The notes: generated from the letters alone by a model not told the origin. A DNA stretch of 11,101 bases from an uncultured Lachnospiraceae bacterium (GCA_900555195.1 USKC01000076.1:1-11101), one strand, 5' to 3'. Shown: positions 1-6,319, counted from the stretch's first letter. A program made the numbers and translations.

Positions 1-45
1 GCCAATCACTGCCCCTTCATAGGTTTTGTTCAAGATTTTTTTCAT
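1..45 (-). CDS. N-terminal fragment of an unidentified protein (runs off the window)
   Basis: On the minus strand an ATG at 45 opens a frame that stays open to the window edge, giving MKKILNKTYEGAVIG. A purine-rich GGCAGGTG lies about seven bases upstream and can serve as a ribosome binding site. A good minus-strand promoter sits farther upstream at 194-223. The lysine-rich start followed by small hydrophobic residues could lead into a membrane segment, but fifteen residues are too few to assign a family. That the gene is real is inferred from start, ribosome site and promoter together. Confidence 0.5.
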   Translation of the reverse strand, partial: MKKILNKTYEGAVIG

Positions 46-86
46 AAAAAAACACCTGCCTTTCTCTGATTTGCACATAGATCTTA

Positions 87-111
87 CCAAAGCATATCTA
101 AAACGCTTTGG
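87..111 (-). other. Hairpin in the long leader of the leftward gene
   Basis: CCAAAGC (87-93) and GCTTTGG (105-111) are perfect reverse complements separated by 11 bases. On the minus strand this would form a 7-bp stem about 40 nt before the start codon at 45. It is not followed by a T-run, so it is not an intrinsic terminator. I do not recognise a known riboswitch class in the surrounding leader. Confidence 0.35.
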
Positions 112-193
112 CCAAGAAACGCTGCCGGTTACGGGAATCCTGCATATTCCTCTGTAAACCGCATGTCAGAGTGATGACAGATGAATTATGATT

Positions 194-223
194 TTAATAT
201 ATCATTTGGTAGAGGTTTGTCAA
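194..223 (-). promoter_or_regulatory. Promoter of the leftward gene at the window edge
   Basis: On the minus strand a perfect -35 TTGACA (223 to 218) is followed after 18 bases by TATTAA (199 to 194), inside an AT-rich stretch. Transcription would start near 188, leaving an untranslated leader of about 140 nt before the ATG at 45. That leader contains a perfect 7-bp inverted repeat at 87-111. A short TGTCA/TGACA repeat lies at 164-179, just after the expected start point. Confidence 0.55.
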
Positions 224-279
224 GGGCGGGACAGGAAAATAGGTTTGCTTCCGACCAGGTTGCCTGAACTGTTACAAAT

Positions 280-337
280 ATATCAAGTATAACTGATAAA
301 AATAGAATAATCATTTGATATTCAGATATACTTATAT
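280..337. repeat. Nested inverted repeat over the AAA ATPase promoter (candidate operator)
   Basis: The arms at 280-296 (ATATCAAGTATAACTGA) and 322-337 (TCAGATATACTTATAT) are reverse complements in 15 of 16 positions with one single-base gap. A second, inner pair is ATATCAA at 280-286 and TTGATAT at 315-321, which coincides with the -35 element. Together they surround the promoter, which suggests a repressor site or a site giving alternative DNA or RNA folds. The binding protein is unknown; no adjacent DNA-binding gene is visible. Confidence 0.45.
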
Positions 338-343
338 TATTAT
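315..343 (+). promoter_or_regulatory. Promoter of the AAA ATPase gene
   Basis: TTGATA (315-320), a 17-base spacer and TATTAT (338-343) match the sigma-A consensus at five of six positions in each box. Transcription would begin near 350, about 60 bases before the ATG at 410. The -35 box is part of the inner inverted repeat described at 280-337, so occupancy of that repeat should block transcription. Confidence 0.6.
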
Positions 344-409
344 AAAATTAATTGTTGCAGTTCAGATCTATATGAATTGTTGTATTGTAAAAGAAGGAGG
401 GGAATTGCC

Positions 410-1624
410 ATGATCAAGCGGGAAACATATATGAGCCGCATCCGCCCTTTTATCGGAAAGGATTTAATAAAAGTTCTGACAGGCATTCGGCGCAGCGGGA
501 AATCGGTTATGTTGGAGTTGATTAAAGAAGAACTTTGTTCCTCAGGTATAGATAGCGGTCAATTTATCTCCATCAATTTTGAAAATATGAGTAATGCCCA
601 TCTCTGTACGGCAGCTGCACTTCACGACGAGATTGTTCATAGAGCTTCCGAAAGTCAGGGAAAGGTATATCTTTTTTTTGATGAAATTCAGGAGGTGGAT
701 TCTTGGGAAAAATGCATCAACTCTCTTCGGGTGGAATTGGACTGTGATATCTATATCACTGGCTCTAATGCCAAGCTCCTTTCCGGAGAACTGGCCACAT
801 ATCTGGCAGGGAGGTATGTAGAGTTTGTAATCTATCCCTTTTCTTTTGGGGAATTTGTCGAGTTATATCATACAATCTGCCCGGATGCCGATCTTCATCG
901 GTGTTTCAGCAAGTATCTGACCGCCGGAGGCATGCCTTATCTTGCCAATCTGTGTTATGAGGAGACAGCCTGCCGCCTATATCTGCATGACCTGTTCAAT
1001 TCAGTGGAACTGAAGGATATTGTCAGGCGCAACAATATCCGGGATGTGGATATGTTGGAGCGGATCGTTGCGTATATCACTGCCAACATCGGAACCACCT
1101 TTTCCTCTACGGCTATTTCTAAGTATCTGAAAAGCGAGGGACGGTCAGTGGCCCCGGAAACTGTGTTGAATTATATCAAAGCCTGTACGGATGCTTTTTT
1201 ATTCTACCGGGTGAAACGCCAGGATCTGCAGGGAAAGAGGCTTCTTTCTGTTAATGAGAAATATTATGTGGCCGATCATGGTATACGGGAAGCGGTGTTC
1301 GGCGGGAACAGGAAGGATATCAACCTGGTTTTGGAGAATGTTGTTTATATGGAGCTGCTGCGCCGCGGCTATACCGTCACCATCGGGAAGGTGGGAGATA
1401 AAGAGATCGACTTCGTATGTGAAAAACAAGGGAACAAGCTGTATGTCCAGGTCGCCTATCTTCTGGCTTTGGAGGATACGATTCAAAGGGAATTCGGCGT
1501 ATATGACCACATTCGGGATAACTTCCCCAAATATGTGGTTACCCTGGATGAGTTCGATATGAGCCGGAACGGGATCAAACACCGCAATATCCGGGACTTC
1601 TTACTGGAGAAGGAATGGAATTGA
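410..1624 (+). CDS. AAA ATPase with DUF4143-type C-terminus
   Basis: This 404-residue protein is a typical member of the bacterial and archaeal ATP-binding family annotated AAA_14/DUF4143. Visible motifs are Walker A GIRRSGKS (25-32), Walker B VYLFFDE (86-92) and a sensor-like TGSN (117-120). A region around 215-275 is probably a winged helix. The C-terminal block has EIDFV (332-336) and YVQVAY (345-350), at the place of a PD-(D/E)xK nuclease-like core. The usual catalytic lysine after the second strand is absent (QVAY), so nuclease activity is doubtful. The ATG at 410 is chosen because AAGAAGGAGGGG (391-402) sits directly upstream; an earlier in-frame TTG at 377 lacks such a site. Genes of this family are often solitary and mobile, and their cellular role is poorly known. 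Here it is also solitary, converging on the hydrolase 12 bases downstream. Confidence 0.9.
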   Translation: MIKRETYMSRIRPFIGKDLIKVLTGIRRSGKSVMLELIKEELCSSGIDSGQFISINFENMSNAHLCTAAALHDEIVHRASESQGKVYLFFDEIQEVDSWEKCINSLRVELDCDIYITGSNAKLLSGELATYLAGRYVEFVIYPFSFGEFVELYHTICPDADLHRCFSKYLTAGGMPYLANLCYEETACRLYLHDLFNSVELKDIVRRNNIRDVDMLERIVAYITANIGTTFSSTAISKYLKSEGRSVAPETVLNYIKACTDAFLFYRVKRQDLQGKRLLSVNEKYYVADHGIREAVFGGNRKDINLVLENVVYMELLRRGYTVTIGKVGDKEIDFVCEKQGNKLYVQVAYLLALEDTIQREFGVYDHIRDNFPKYVVTLDEFDMSRNGIKHRNIRDFLLEKEWN

Positions 1625-1636
1625 GGCGATCAGCCC

Positions 1637-2599
1637 TTAGAGATCAAGCGCTCCCGCCCGCCTGGCCGCCGCCTCCATCAACAAACAGAAGGCCTGCCCT
1701 TCGGGCGAGGTTCCAGGGCTGCTGAAATCAGGAGCTCCGCAGACCTGCCGGACATAACCGTCCGCATCCACCCATTGATTGGCGGCAGCACGCATTTTTT
1801 CGGCAAGAGGCCTGTATGTATCGGGCAGCCAGCCGTCCGCAATGCCTGTAAAGATGGCATAGGCATACATCTGAGAGAAATTCACTTCCACAAAGGTATC
1901 CGGGCGGTCAAGGACGTCATGCGCCAGTCCGTCCGGGCGCACGACTCCCTCAAGCGCCTGGATGAGCCGCAGTTCCATGGCCAGAATCCGCTGCCTGAAG
2001 GGATTCTCCGTCCCTGGAAGGCGCCGCAGCATCCGGGCCATGGCGGCTACAGCCCAGCCGCTGGCGCCTCCCCAATAATCGGCCCGGTCAAAGCGGCCGG
2101 TGTCTTCATTCCAGATATGATGGAACAGGCCTGTACGGGGATCACATAGGAGCCTGTGATAGCCTTCCATTTGTTCAACGGCTTCACGGATATATCCGGC
2201 AGCGGCTAGGAAGGGAGGGAGCATATAGCAGGAATCCGCCCATACCTGCCGCGTATTAACGACATGACATATCACGCCGCAGGAAGTTCTGGGAGCCTGA
2301 TTCAGCGCCCAGTCCAGGAGCCGCTCCAGGGAATCTTTAAAGAAAGGCTCGTTCGTAAGACGCCAGGCTTCCACAATCGCTTCGCCGGGAGCGCAGGGGT
2401 CAGTTGCAGCGTCAGAAGATCCGATTACGCCGGCCCGGCCGTCTTCGGTCTGCCTGAGAGCAGCACTTTTGGCCAGCGCGATGGCCGTTTCCTCCTCGCC
2501 GAGATCAAGAAAAGCATGGGAAGCGACGCCTTGCTCCCAGGAATAACGCTGCATGGACAGAAGAGCGAGTTTCACCTTTCTGATTTTTTCATCATTCAT
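1637..2599 (-). CDS. Glycoside hydrolase of the GH88/GH105 type (unsaturated glucuronyl/rhamnogalacturonyl hydrolase-like)
   Basis: The 320-residue protein resembles the alpha/alpha-barrel hydrolases of Glyco_hydro_88 (YteR/YesR type). These remove the unsaturated uronic acid left at the non-reducing end of oligosaccharides by polysaccharide lyases, through hydration of the double bond. Supporting features are the N-terminal SWEQGVASHAF, the central WADSCYMLPPFLA (Asp about residue 122, the likely catalytic acid), WGGASGWAVAAMARML in the next helical repeat, and the C-terminal TSPEGQAF. No signal peptide is seen, so it should act in the cytoplasm on imported oligosaccharides. The ATG at 2599 is preferred because GGGGGA lies just upstream; the in-frame ATG at 2623 has no ribosome site. 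At 320 residues it is slightly short for the family. No lyase or sugar transporter is adjacent, so the substrate cannot be inferred. Confidence 0.8.
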   Translation of the reverse strand: MNDEKIRKVKLALLSMQRYSWEQGVASHAFLDLGEEETAIALAKSAALRQTEDGRAGVIGSSDAATDPCAPGEAIVEAWRLTNEPFFKDSLERLLDWALNQAPRTSCGVICHVVNTRQVWADSCYMLPPFLAAAGYIREAVEQMEGYHRLLCDPRTGLFHHIWNEDTGRFDRADYWGGASGWAVAAMARMLRRLPGTENPFRQRILAMELRLIQALEGVVRPDGLAHDVLDRPDTFVEVNFSQMYAYAIFTGIADGWLPDTYRPLAEKMRAAANQWVDADGYVRQVCGAPDFSSPGTSPEGQAFCLLMEAAARRAGALDL

Positions 2600-2733
2600 A
2601 CAAATCCCCCATTTCCCGCTCATCCGTTTCCGCTTTGCTTTTCGGGAGTGCGCAAGACCGCTTCCTCTTATGCGCCGCTTCTTGATATCGGATGACCATT
2701 GTTTCTTTGCAGTATGATAATTTATATGGCTTT

Positions 2734-2739
2734 ATTATA
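2734..2739 (-). promoter_or_regulatory. Possible -10 element for the glycoside hydrolase gene
   Basis: A perfect TATAAT is read on the minus strand from 2739 to 2734, about 135 bases before the chosen start at 2599. No good -35 lies 16 to 18 bases upstream. The gene may depend on an activator, or the promoter may be elsewhere. The 208 bases between this gene and the next operon hold no other gene that I can support. Confidence 0.35.
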
Positions 2740-2785
2740 ACATACTTTTGAGGGATAACAGTCCTTATATTCCCCAGGTTATATC

Positions 2786-2805
2786 CTGCGGATTCTACTC
2801 CGCAG
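2786..2805. other. Hairpin just downstream of the ABC operon
   Basis: CTGCGGA (2786-2792) and TCCGCAG (2799-2805) form a perfect 7-bp stem with a 6-base loop. It starts three bases beyond the last stop codon (2808-2810, minus strand) of the three-gene ABC operon. No T-run follows on either strand, so it is not a canonical intrinsic terminator. It may stabilise the 3' end of the mRNA or act with another factor. Confidence 0.45.
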
Positions 2806-2807
2806 CG

Positions 2808-3617
2808 TTACTGCTTCTGCGCCCTGCGTCTGCCCCGGCTCCTGGACTTTTTCTTTTTGGCAGTTCCTGCATGGCTGCCCGGATGGGAGAAAAACAGGAT
2901 CGCCATGGCCGCAATTATGGTGGCCGTCATTCCTATGAGAGCCAGAGGAATGCTGGGTTCCTGCGTTGCACCGTTATATTCCTGCATATCAAACCCAGCC
3001 AGAACCAGGGCGGCGGAGAAGGGATAGGCAGAAAGCAGGAAACCGCTTTTGAAGAACAGAATGCAGTATCCCAGGAAAAAAGTCAGGATAGAGCCGCCCA
3101 AATATGCTCCGCGTACCTGGCCGAAAATCAGGATCATGGGCATACAGACCAAAAAGGTGGTCAGGGACGCAGCGATGACCTGCCCGCCCTGGCGAAGGAG
3201 AACGGAAGGAGCAAATCCGGGAAGTCCGGCCAGTGTTCCGGTCAGCAGGGTTACGATTACGCTGTAAATTCCGAACAGAAAGGCCAGCGTTCCGGTCACT
3301 GCCAGCTTTCCCTCGAGGAGCCTGGGATAGGATACAGGGACGGGGAGCAGATTTTTCAGGGTATCATGGGTGGTCTCCCGGTCGATGAGCCATCCGCCTA
3401 TCATTACCAGGCTGATGGGAAGAAATACCTGCGTATTTCCCCAGATAACGCTGGCAAAGAGGTGGGAGAAATCATAGTTGGGCTCCCGGATTGCCGGATC
3501 TACGATGAGCTGGCTGCCGTATTGTACCACGGGGCATAAAGCCAAAGAGACAATGCCCACCAGCAGGATCTGGCATCGCCGAAGCTTCAGCCATTCCGTT
3601 TTGATAATTGTCCACAT
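2808..3617 (-). CDS. ABC-2 type permease, LanG/BcrB-like, third gene of the export operon
   Basis: This 269-residue membrane protein has about six hydrophobic segments (roughly 16-38, 62-78, 105-130, 146-166, 172-197, 222-243). A cytoplasmic loop after the second segment carries DRETTHDTLKNLLPVPVS. That acidic-TLKNL-PVS pattern is shared with the preceding permease and is typical of lantibiotic-immunity and bacitracin-export permeases. The start is ATG 3617, preceded by GAGGAGGTG, which overlaps the stop of the upstream gene (TGA at 3631-3633); this implies translational coupling. An in-frame GTG at 3638 is rejected because it would swallow that ribosome site. Unusual is the C-terminal tail (254-269), a run dominated by Lys and Arg after the last membrane segment. 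With its partner it probably forms the membrane half of the exporter. Confidence 0.85.
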   Translation of the reverse strand: MWTIIKTEWLKLRRCQILLVGIVSLALCPVVQYGSQLIVDPAIREPNYDFSHLFASVIWGNTQVFLPISLVMIGGWLIDRETTHDTLKNLLPVPVSYPRLLEGKLAVTGTLAFLFGIYSVIVTLLTGTLAGLPGFAPSVLLRQGGQVIAASLTTFLVCMPMILIFGQVRGAYLGGSILTFFLGYCILFFKSGFLLSAYPFSAALVLAGFDMQEYNGATQEPSIPLALIGMTATIIAAMAILFFSHPGSHAGTAKKKKSRSRGRRRAQKQ

Positions 3618-3630
3618 TTTTTTCACCTCC

Positions 3631-4434
3631 TCAGACACCCTGACGCTTATAGACCAATGCGATCAGGGATACAAAGATCACAGCCTCTGCGCCTGTCACA
3701 AGGAAGGCCTGGGCGGTGTTCACAAAATAGGGGCTGATCCGTTCCAGAAGCGCAGCCATCTGGGCGCCGGAATTGGTAAAATCCAGATATTGAAAATACC
3801 AGCGGAACGTCAGCGGCCCGGGAAGCAGCGTACCTGGATTCAGCCCGAAGGGCTGAGTGATGAAAAAGTCGTTCATGCTGAAAATATAGTTGACGGAGGT
3901 ATAGAAGAAAGTGATGATGACGGAGATGATATAGCTGCGGTTCAGAAGCACTACCAGCAGAATGCAGGGCAGCGCTCCGGCCCACATCATGATCCCTTGT
4001 CCGATGCCTACAAAAAACAGTTTTCCGAACCCCACCGGTTCCCATCCGGCGGCAATCACAATCCCCAGATTTACAAGGCCTCCAACGGCCATGAAAGCAA
4101 TGGAAAACATAAGCAGCAGAAGTAGTTTTGCGATGGCCAGAAAGGATTTGCTCACAGGTACGGTGATCAGATTTTTCAGCGTGTCGTTGTCCTGTTCTTC
4201 AAAGAGCAGATTGGAAGCCAGCACCACCAGGGCTGGCATGAGAAGCAGATAGGCGCTCATCTGAAACAGGGTGGACATCATGCCGTCTATTGCTTCTGCG
4301 CCGTTGGTAAATTCTCGAAAATCGGGAAGAAACAGGGCGCAGCCTAAAGGGATCAGCCCGGAGATGGCCGCTGCGGCGAAGAACAGGGGCTTGCGCCGCA
4401 GTTTGGCAAATTCACATTGGATGAGTCTAAGCAA
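3631..4434 (-). CDS. ABC-2 type permease, LanE/BcrB-like, second gene of the export operon
   Basis: A 267-residue membrane protein starting MLRLIQCEFAKLRRKP, the amphipathic basic start common in this permease family. Predicted membrane segments lie near 17-36, 59-78, 100-128, 139-164, 168-187 and 240-262. The loop at 79-96 has EEQDNDTLKNLITVPVS, parallel to the third gene's loop, so the two permeases are probably paralogues that pair in the membrane. No in-frame ATG suits the start. I chose TTG at 4434, eight bases after AGGAGG and overlapping the ATPase stop codon (4427-4429) by eight bases. The rare start and overlap suggest that its translation depends on ribosomes finishing the ATPase. 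A longer frame beginning at 4509 would lie wholly inside the ATPase gene and is rejected. Confidence 0.85.
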   Translation of the reverse strand: MLRLIQCEFAKLRRKPLFFAAAAISGLIPLGCALFLPDFREFTNGAEAIDGMMSTLFQMSAYLLLMPALVVLASNLLFEEQDNDTLKNLITVPVSKSFLAIAKLLLLLMFSIAFMAVGGLVNLGIVIAAGWEPVGFGKLFFVGIGQGIMMWAGALPCILLVVLLNRSYIISVIITFFYTSVNYIFSMNDFFITQPFGLNPGTLLPGPLTFRWYFQYLDFTNSGAQMAALLERISPYFVNTAQAFLVTGAEAVIFVSLIALVYKRQGV

Positions 4435-5353
4435 TGCCTTCACCTCCTGTAATGCGTTTGAAGTAATCCTCCAGCGTATCCTCATAAAGATGGGCATCAG
4501 ACACCTCAAGTCCTGCTTCCACGAACAGCCGTATTGCAGCGCCCATATCCAGTCTGAGATCCCGGACGGTCAGTTCGTGGTCATTCTTTACGGTGATAGC
4601 CCGGATGTCCAGGGCGTTTTGGAGCAGCCGGGCAGCGGCGGGAGCGCTGGACACGATGAAGGAGAGATATTTGCCGTTTTTGCGTTCCAGTTCTTCCAGG
4701 CTTTCTTCCTCCAGCAAAATGCCGTGATCAATGATGCCGATATCGTCAGCCAGCAGGGCAATTTCAGAAAGAATGTGGCTGGAGATCAGGATGGTCTTGC
4801 CGCGCTCGTCACACAGCGTGCGGATAAATTCGCGCACCTCGGCGATGCCGATGGGATCCAGGCCATTGATGGGCTCGTCCAGGATTAGCAGTTTGGGATC
4901 ATGCATAACGGCCAGGGCAATGGCCAGACGCTGTTTCATTCCAAGGGAATATTGAGAATAGAGCTTCTTGTCTCTGTAAGGCAGATTCACCAGTTCCAGG
5001 GCGGACCGAACAGAATTGGAACCCTGAAGTCCTCGCAGTTTGGCGAAAATCCTCAGATTTTCCGTTCCGGTTAAGTTGGGATAAAACCCGGGCGATTCGA
5101 TGAGGCTGCCCACACGGGGATAGATCCATTTCTCATTGCCGCGCAGGGGACGGCCGAAAAGAGTCAGGGTACCTGATGTGGGGGCGGTCAGGCCCAGCAG
5201 CATCCGCATGGTGGTGGTTTTACCCGCGCCGTTTCGCCCCAGCAGGCCGTAGATGCGGCCCCTTCGCACATGCAGATTCAGATTGGACACGCTGGTTTGG
5301 TTCCCATATTGTTTGGTCAGACCATGGGTTTCAATGATGATAGGATCGCTCAT
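4427..5353 (-). CDS. ABC transporter ATPase, LanF/BcrA/CprA-like
   Basis: The 308-residue nucleotide-binding subunit has Walker A GRNGAGKTT (39-47), signature SLGMK (136-140), Walker B LLILDE (155-160) and the switch histidine in SSHILSE (His193). At the Q-loop position the glutamine is replaced by glutamate (Glu86 in IESPGFYPNLTGTENL). This E-loop variant is known from LanF ATPases of lantibiotic immunity systems, so it favours that subfamily over generic ABC-2 ATPases. Residues 220-308 form the C-terminal extension usual for these proteins. The ATG at 5353 follows AAAGGAG, with a rather long spacing of about 11 bases. It is the first gene of the leftward operon, behind a leader of about 140 nt with strong secondary structure. 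The expected role is ATP-driven removal of membrane-active peptides; the actual substrate is unknown. Confidence 0.9.
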   Translation of the reverse strand: MSDPIIIETHGLTKQYGNQTSVSNLNLHVRRGRIYGLLGRNGAGKTTTMRMLLGLTAPTSGTLTLFGRPLRGNEKWIYPRVGSLIESPGFYPNLTGTENLRIFAKLRGLQGSNSVRSALELVNLPYRDKKLYSQYSLGMKQRLAIALAVMHDPKLLILDEPINGLDPIGIAEVREFIRTLCDERGKTILISSHILSEIALLADDIGIIDHGILLEEESLEELERKNGKYLSFIVSSAPAAARLLQNALDIRAITVKNDHELTVRDLRLDMGAAIRLFVEAGLEVSDAHLYEDTLEDYFKRITGGEGIA

Positions 5354-5384
5354 AAAGCGGATATCTCCTTTCTTCTTTTCCTTT

Positions 5385-5473
5385 GGACGGCGGGACGGCT
5401 GAAAGGGAAAGAGCCCTCTCCATGAAACATACCGGCAAAAGCCGCTTTGGCATATCCGTCTGTTCCGCCGTCC
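5385..5473 (-). ncRNA. Structured leader RNA of the ABC operon (candidate cis-regulatory element)
   Basis: In the minus-strand transcript, GGACGGCGG (5473 to 5465) pairs perfectly with CCGCCGTCC (5393 to 5385). Directly inside it, GACGG (5460 to 5456) pairs with CCGTC (5398 to 5394), leaving only a four-base bulge (5461-5464). This 14-bp closing stem encloses about 57 nt with two possible small hairpins: one around 5430-5455, and one of type GGG-CTCTTT-CCC around 5403-5415. The element ends about 20 bases before the ribosome site of the ATPase gene. I do not recognise a named riboswitch. There is no T-run, so any control would act on translation or mRNA stability. Confidence 0.45.
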
Positions 5474-5498
5474 GCAGGGAATTTGGTTTGATGGAAAC

Positions 5499-5509
5499 AG
5501 GATAGCATA
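5499..5509 (-). promoter_or_regulatory. Probable activator-dependent promoter of the ABC operon
   Basis: Read leftward, TATGCT (5509 to 5504) and TATCCT (5504 to 5499) are overlapping weak -10 candidates. Neither has a good -35. The proximal CTTAAGGTT box ends two bases upstream, and the second box lies 22 bases farther, around the -35 position. A poor -35 flanked by direct repeats is the usual arrangement for promoters activated by OmpR-type regulators. Choice between the two -10 elements is uncertain. Confidence 0.4.
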
Positions 5510-5511
5510 CG

Positions 5512-5542
5512 AACCTTAAGACAACGCTGAGCCAACCTTAAG
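5512..5542. promoter_or_regulatory. Tandem AACCTTAAG boxes, candidate response regulator operator
   Basis: AACCTTAAG occurs at 5512-5520 and again at 5534-5542, identical over nine bases and offset by exactly 22 bp, two turns of the helix. Both lie between the divergent ABC operon and the response regulator gene. OmpR-family regulators bind as dimers to direct repeats of this sort. On the minus strand the boxes read CTTAAGGTT and overlap the -35 zone of the ABC promoter. On the plus strand they lie 50 to 80 bases before the regulator's -10. Assignment to the adjacent regulator is inference. Confidence 0.6.
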
Positions 5543-5591
5543 TTATCTCTGAGATTTCCCGGGCAGAATAGGAAAAAGACGGTTTGGGGGG

Positions 5592-5597
5592 TATAAT
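5592..5597 (+). promoter_or_regulatory. -10 element of the two-component operon
   Basis: A perfect TATAAT lies 27 bases before the regulator's ATG. The -35 position 17 bases upstream reads TAGGAA and is poor, so basal expression is probably low or needs an activator, perhaps the regulator itself acting from the AACCTTAAG boxes. The transcript start near 5604 would leave only about 20 nt of leader. Confidence 0.45.
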
Positions 5598-5623
5598 GAG
5601 TGGAAAGGAAAGGGGAATGGCTT

Positions 5624-6319
5624 ATGACGGATAAGAAAATCCTGCTGGTGGATGATGACCGGGATATGCTGGAAATGCTGCGTTCTATATTCCTTCGTGC
5701 CGGATATACGCGCCTGCTTACAGCATCCTCCGGACTGGAGGCACTTTGGCAGTGGAAAGAACATGGGCCGGATTTGATCGTTTTGGATGTGATGATGCCT
5801 GGAATGGACGGATTTACGGTGCTGCAGGAGATCCGGCGTACCAGCCGCGTTCCCGTTCTCGTGCTCACGGCGCGCAGCGAGGCGGAAGACCGGATTACGG
5901 GATTGGAGTACGGAGCGGATGATTATCTGGCCAAGCCTTTTGGGCCAAAGGAGCTGCTCCTGCGGGTTGGCGCGATTCTGTACCGGGCTTATCCCAAGCA
6001 GAACCGCATGGCGCAGCTGGCGGCTTCCAGGGTGGATCTGGAAAAAGCGGAGGTGATAAAAGAAGGGAAGCGTATTCCCCTGACGGCAAAGGAACTGCAG
6101 CTGTTTGAAAAACTATATGAAAATGCCGGAAGGATTGTCACTACTGGTACTCTGTGTGAGACCATCTGCGGCGAGTTCTGGCAGGGATATGAGAGCACGC
6201 TTTCCACCCATATTCGTCATCTGCGTGAGAAAATCGAAGAGGATCCGTCCAAGCCGGTTTCCCTTCTTACGGCCAGAGGGCTGGGATATCGGCTCAATCT
6301 GAAGGAGGCGAATGCATGA
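5624..6319 (+). CDS. OmpR/PhoB-family response regulator of a peptide-sensing two-component system
   Basis: The 231-residue protein has an N-terminal receiver domain (4-115): acidic pocket Asp10-Asp12, phosphoacceptor Asp55 in VLDVMMPG, Thr82 in LTA, and Lys104 in the AKPF motif. A C-terminal winged-helix DNA-binding domain (about 133-226) carries TAKELQLFEKLYEN, STLSTHIRHLREKI and ARGLGYRL. All key phosphotransfer residues are present. ATG 5624 is chosen because MTDKKILLVDDD is the usual start and the purine-rich AAAGGAAAGGGG precedes it; the GTG at 5600 would absorb that site. The gene overlaps the kinase by four bases. Given its neighbours it probably controls the divergent exporter operon through the paired AACCTTAAG boxes. 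The layout parallels lantibiotic-responsive systems such as CprRK and LanRK; specific orthology cannot be shown here. Confidence 0.92.
   Translation: MTDKKILLVDDDRDMLEMLRSIFLRAGYTRLLTASSGLEALWQWKEHGPDLIVLDVMMPGMDGFTVLQEIRRTSRVPVLVLTARSEAEDRITGLEYGADDYLAKPFGPKELLLRVGAILYRAYPKQNRMAQLAASRVDLEKAEVIKEGKRIPLTAKELQLFEKLYENAGRIVTTGTLCETICGEFWQGYESTLSTHIRHLREKIEEDPSKPVSLLTARGLGYRLNLKEANA

Noticed and set aside
377..409. TTG start for the AAA ATPase adding eleven residues
   Set aside because: The extra codons include the strong ribosome binding site AAGAAGGAGGGG used by the ATG at 410.
2700..2720. A catabolite-response (cre) site upstream of the glycoside hydrolase
   Set aside because: TGCAAAGAAACA superficially resembles cre, but the central CG and the 14-base spacing are missing.
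2786..2805. Hairpin after the ABC operon as an intrinsic terminator
   Set aside because: The 7-bp stem is perfect but no T-run follows on either strand, so it is listed only as a hairpin.
2748..3539. Plus-strand frame of 263 residues across the third-gene permease
   Set aside because: The composition, rich in Gly, Gln and Ser with no domain, is typical of the reverse strand of a membrane protein gene. The minus-strand permease fits the operon.
5350..5430. A 26-residue minus-strand leader frame ending in the overlap with the ATPase start codon (TTATGAG)
   Set aside because: No ribosome binding site precedes its ATG, and the sequence is largely the structured leader and the purine-rich ribosome site of the next gene.
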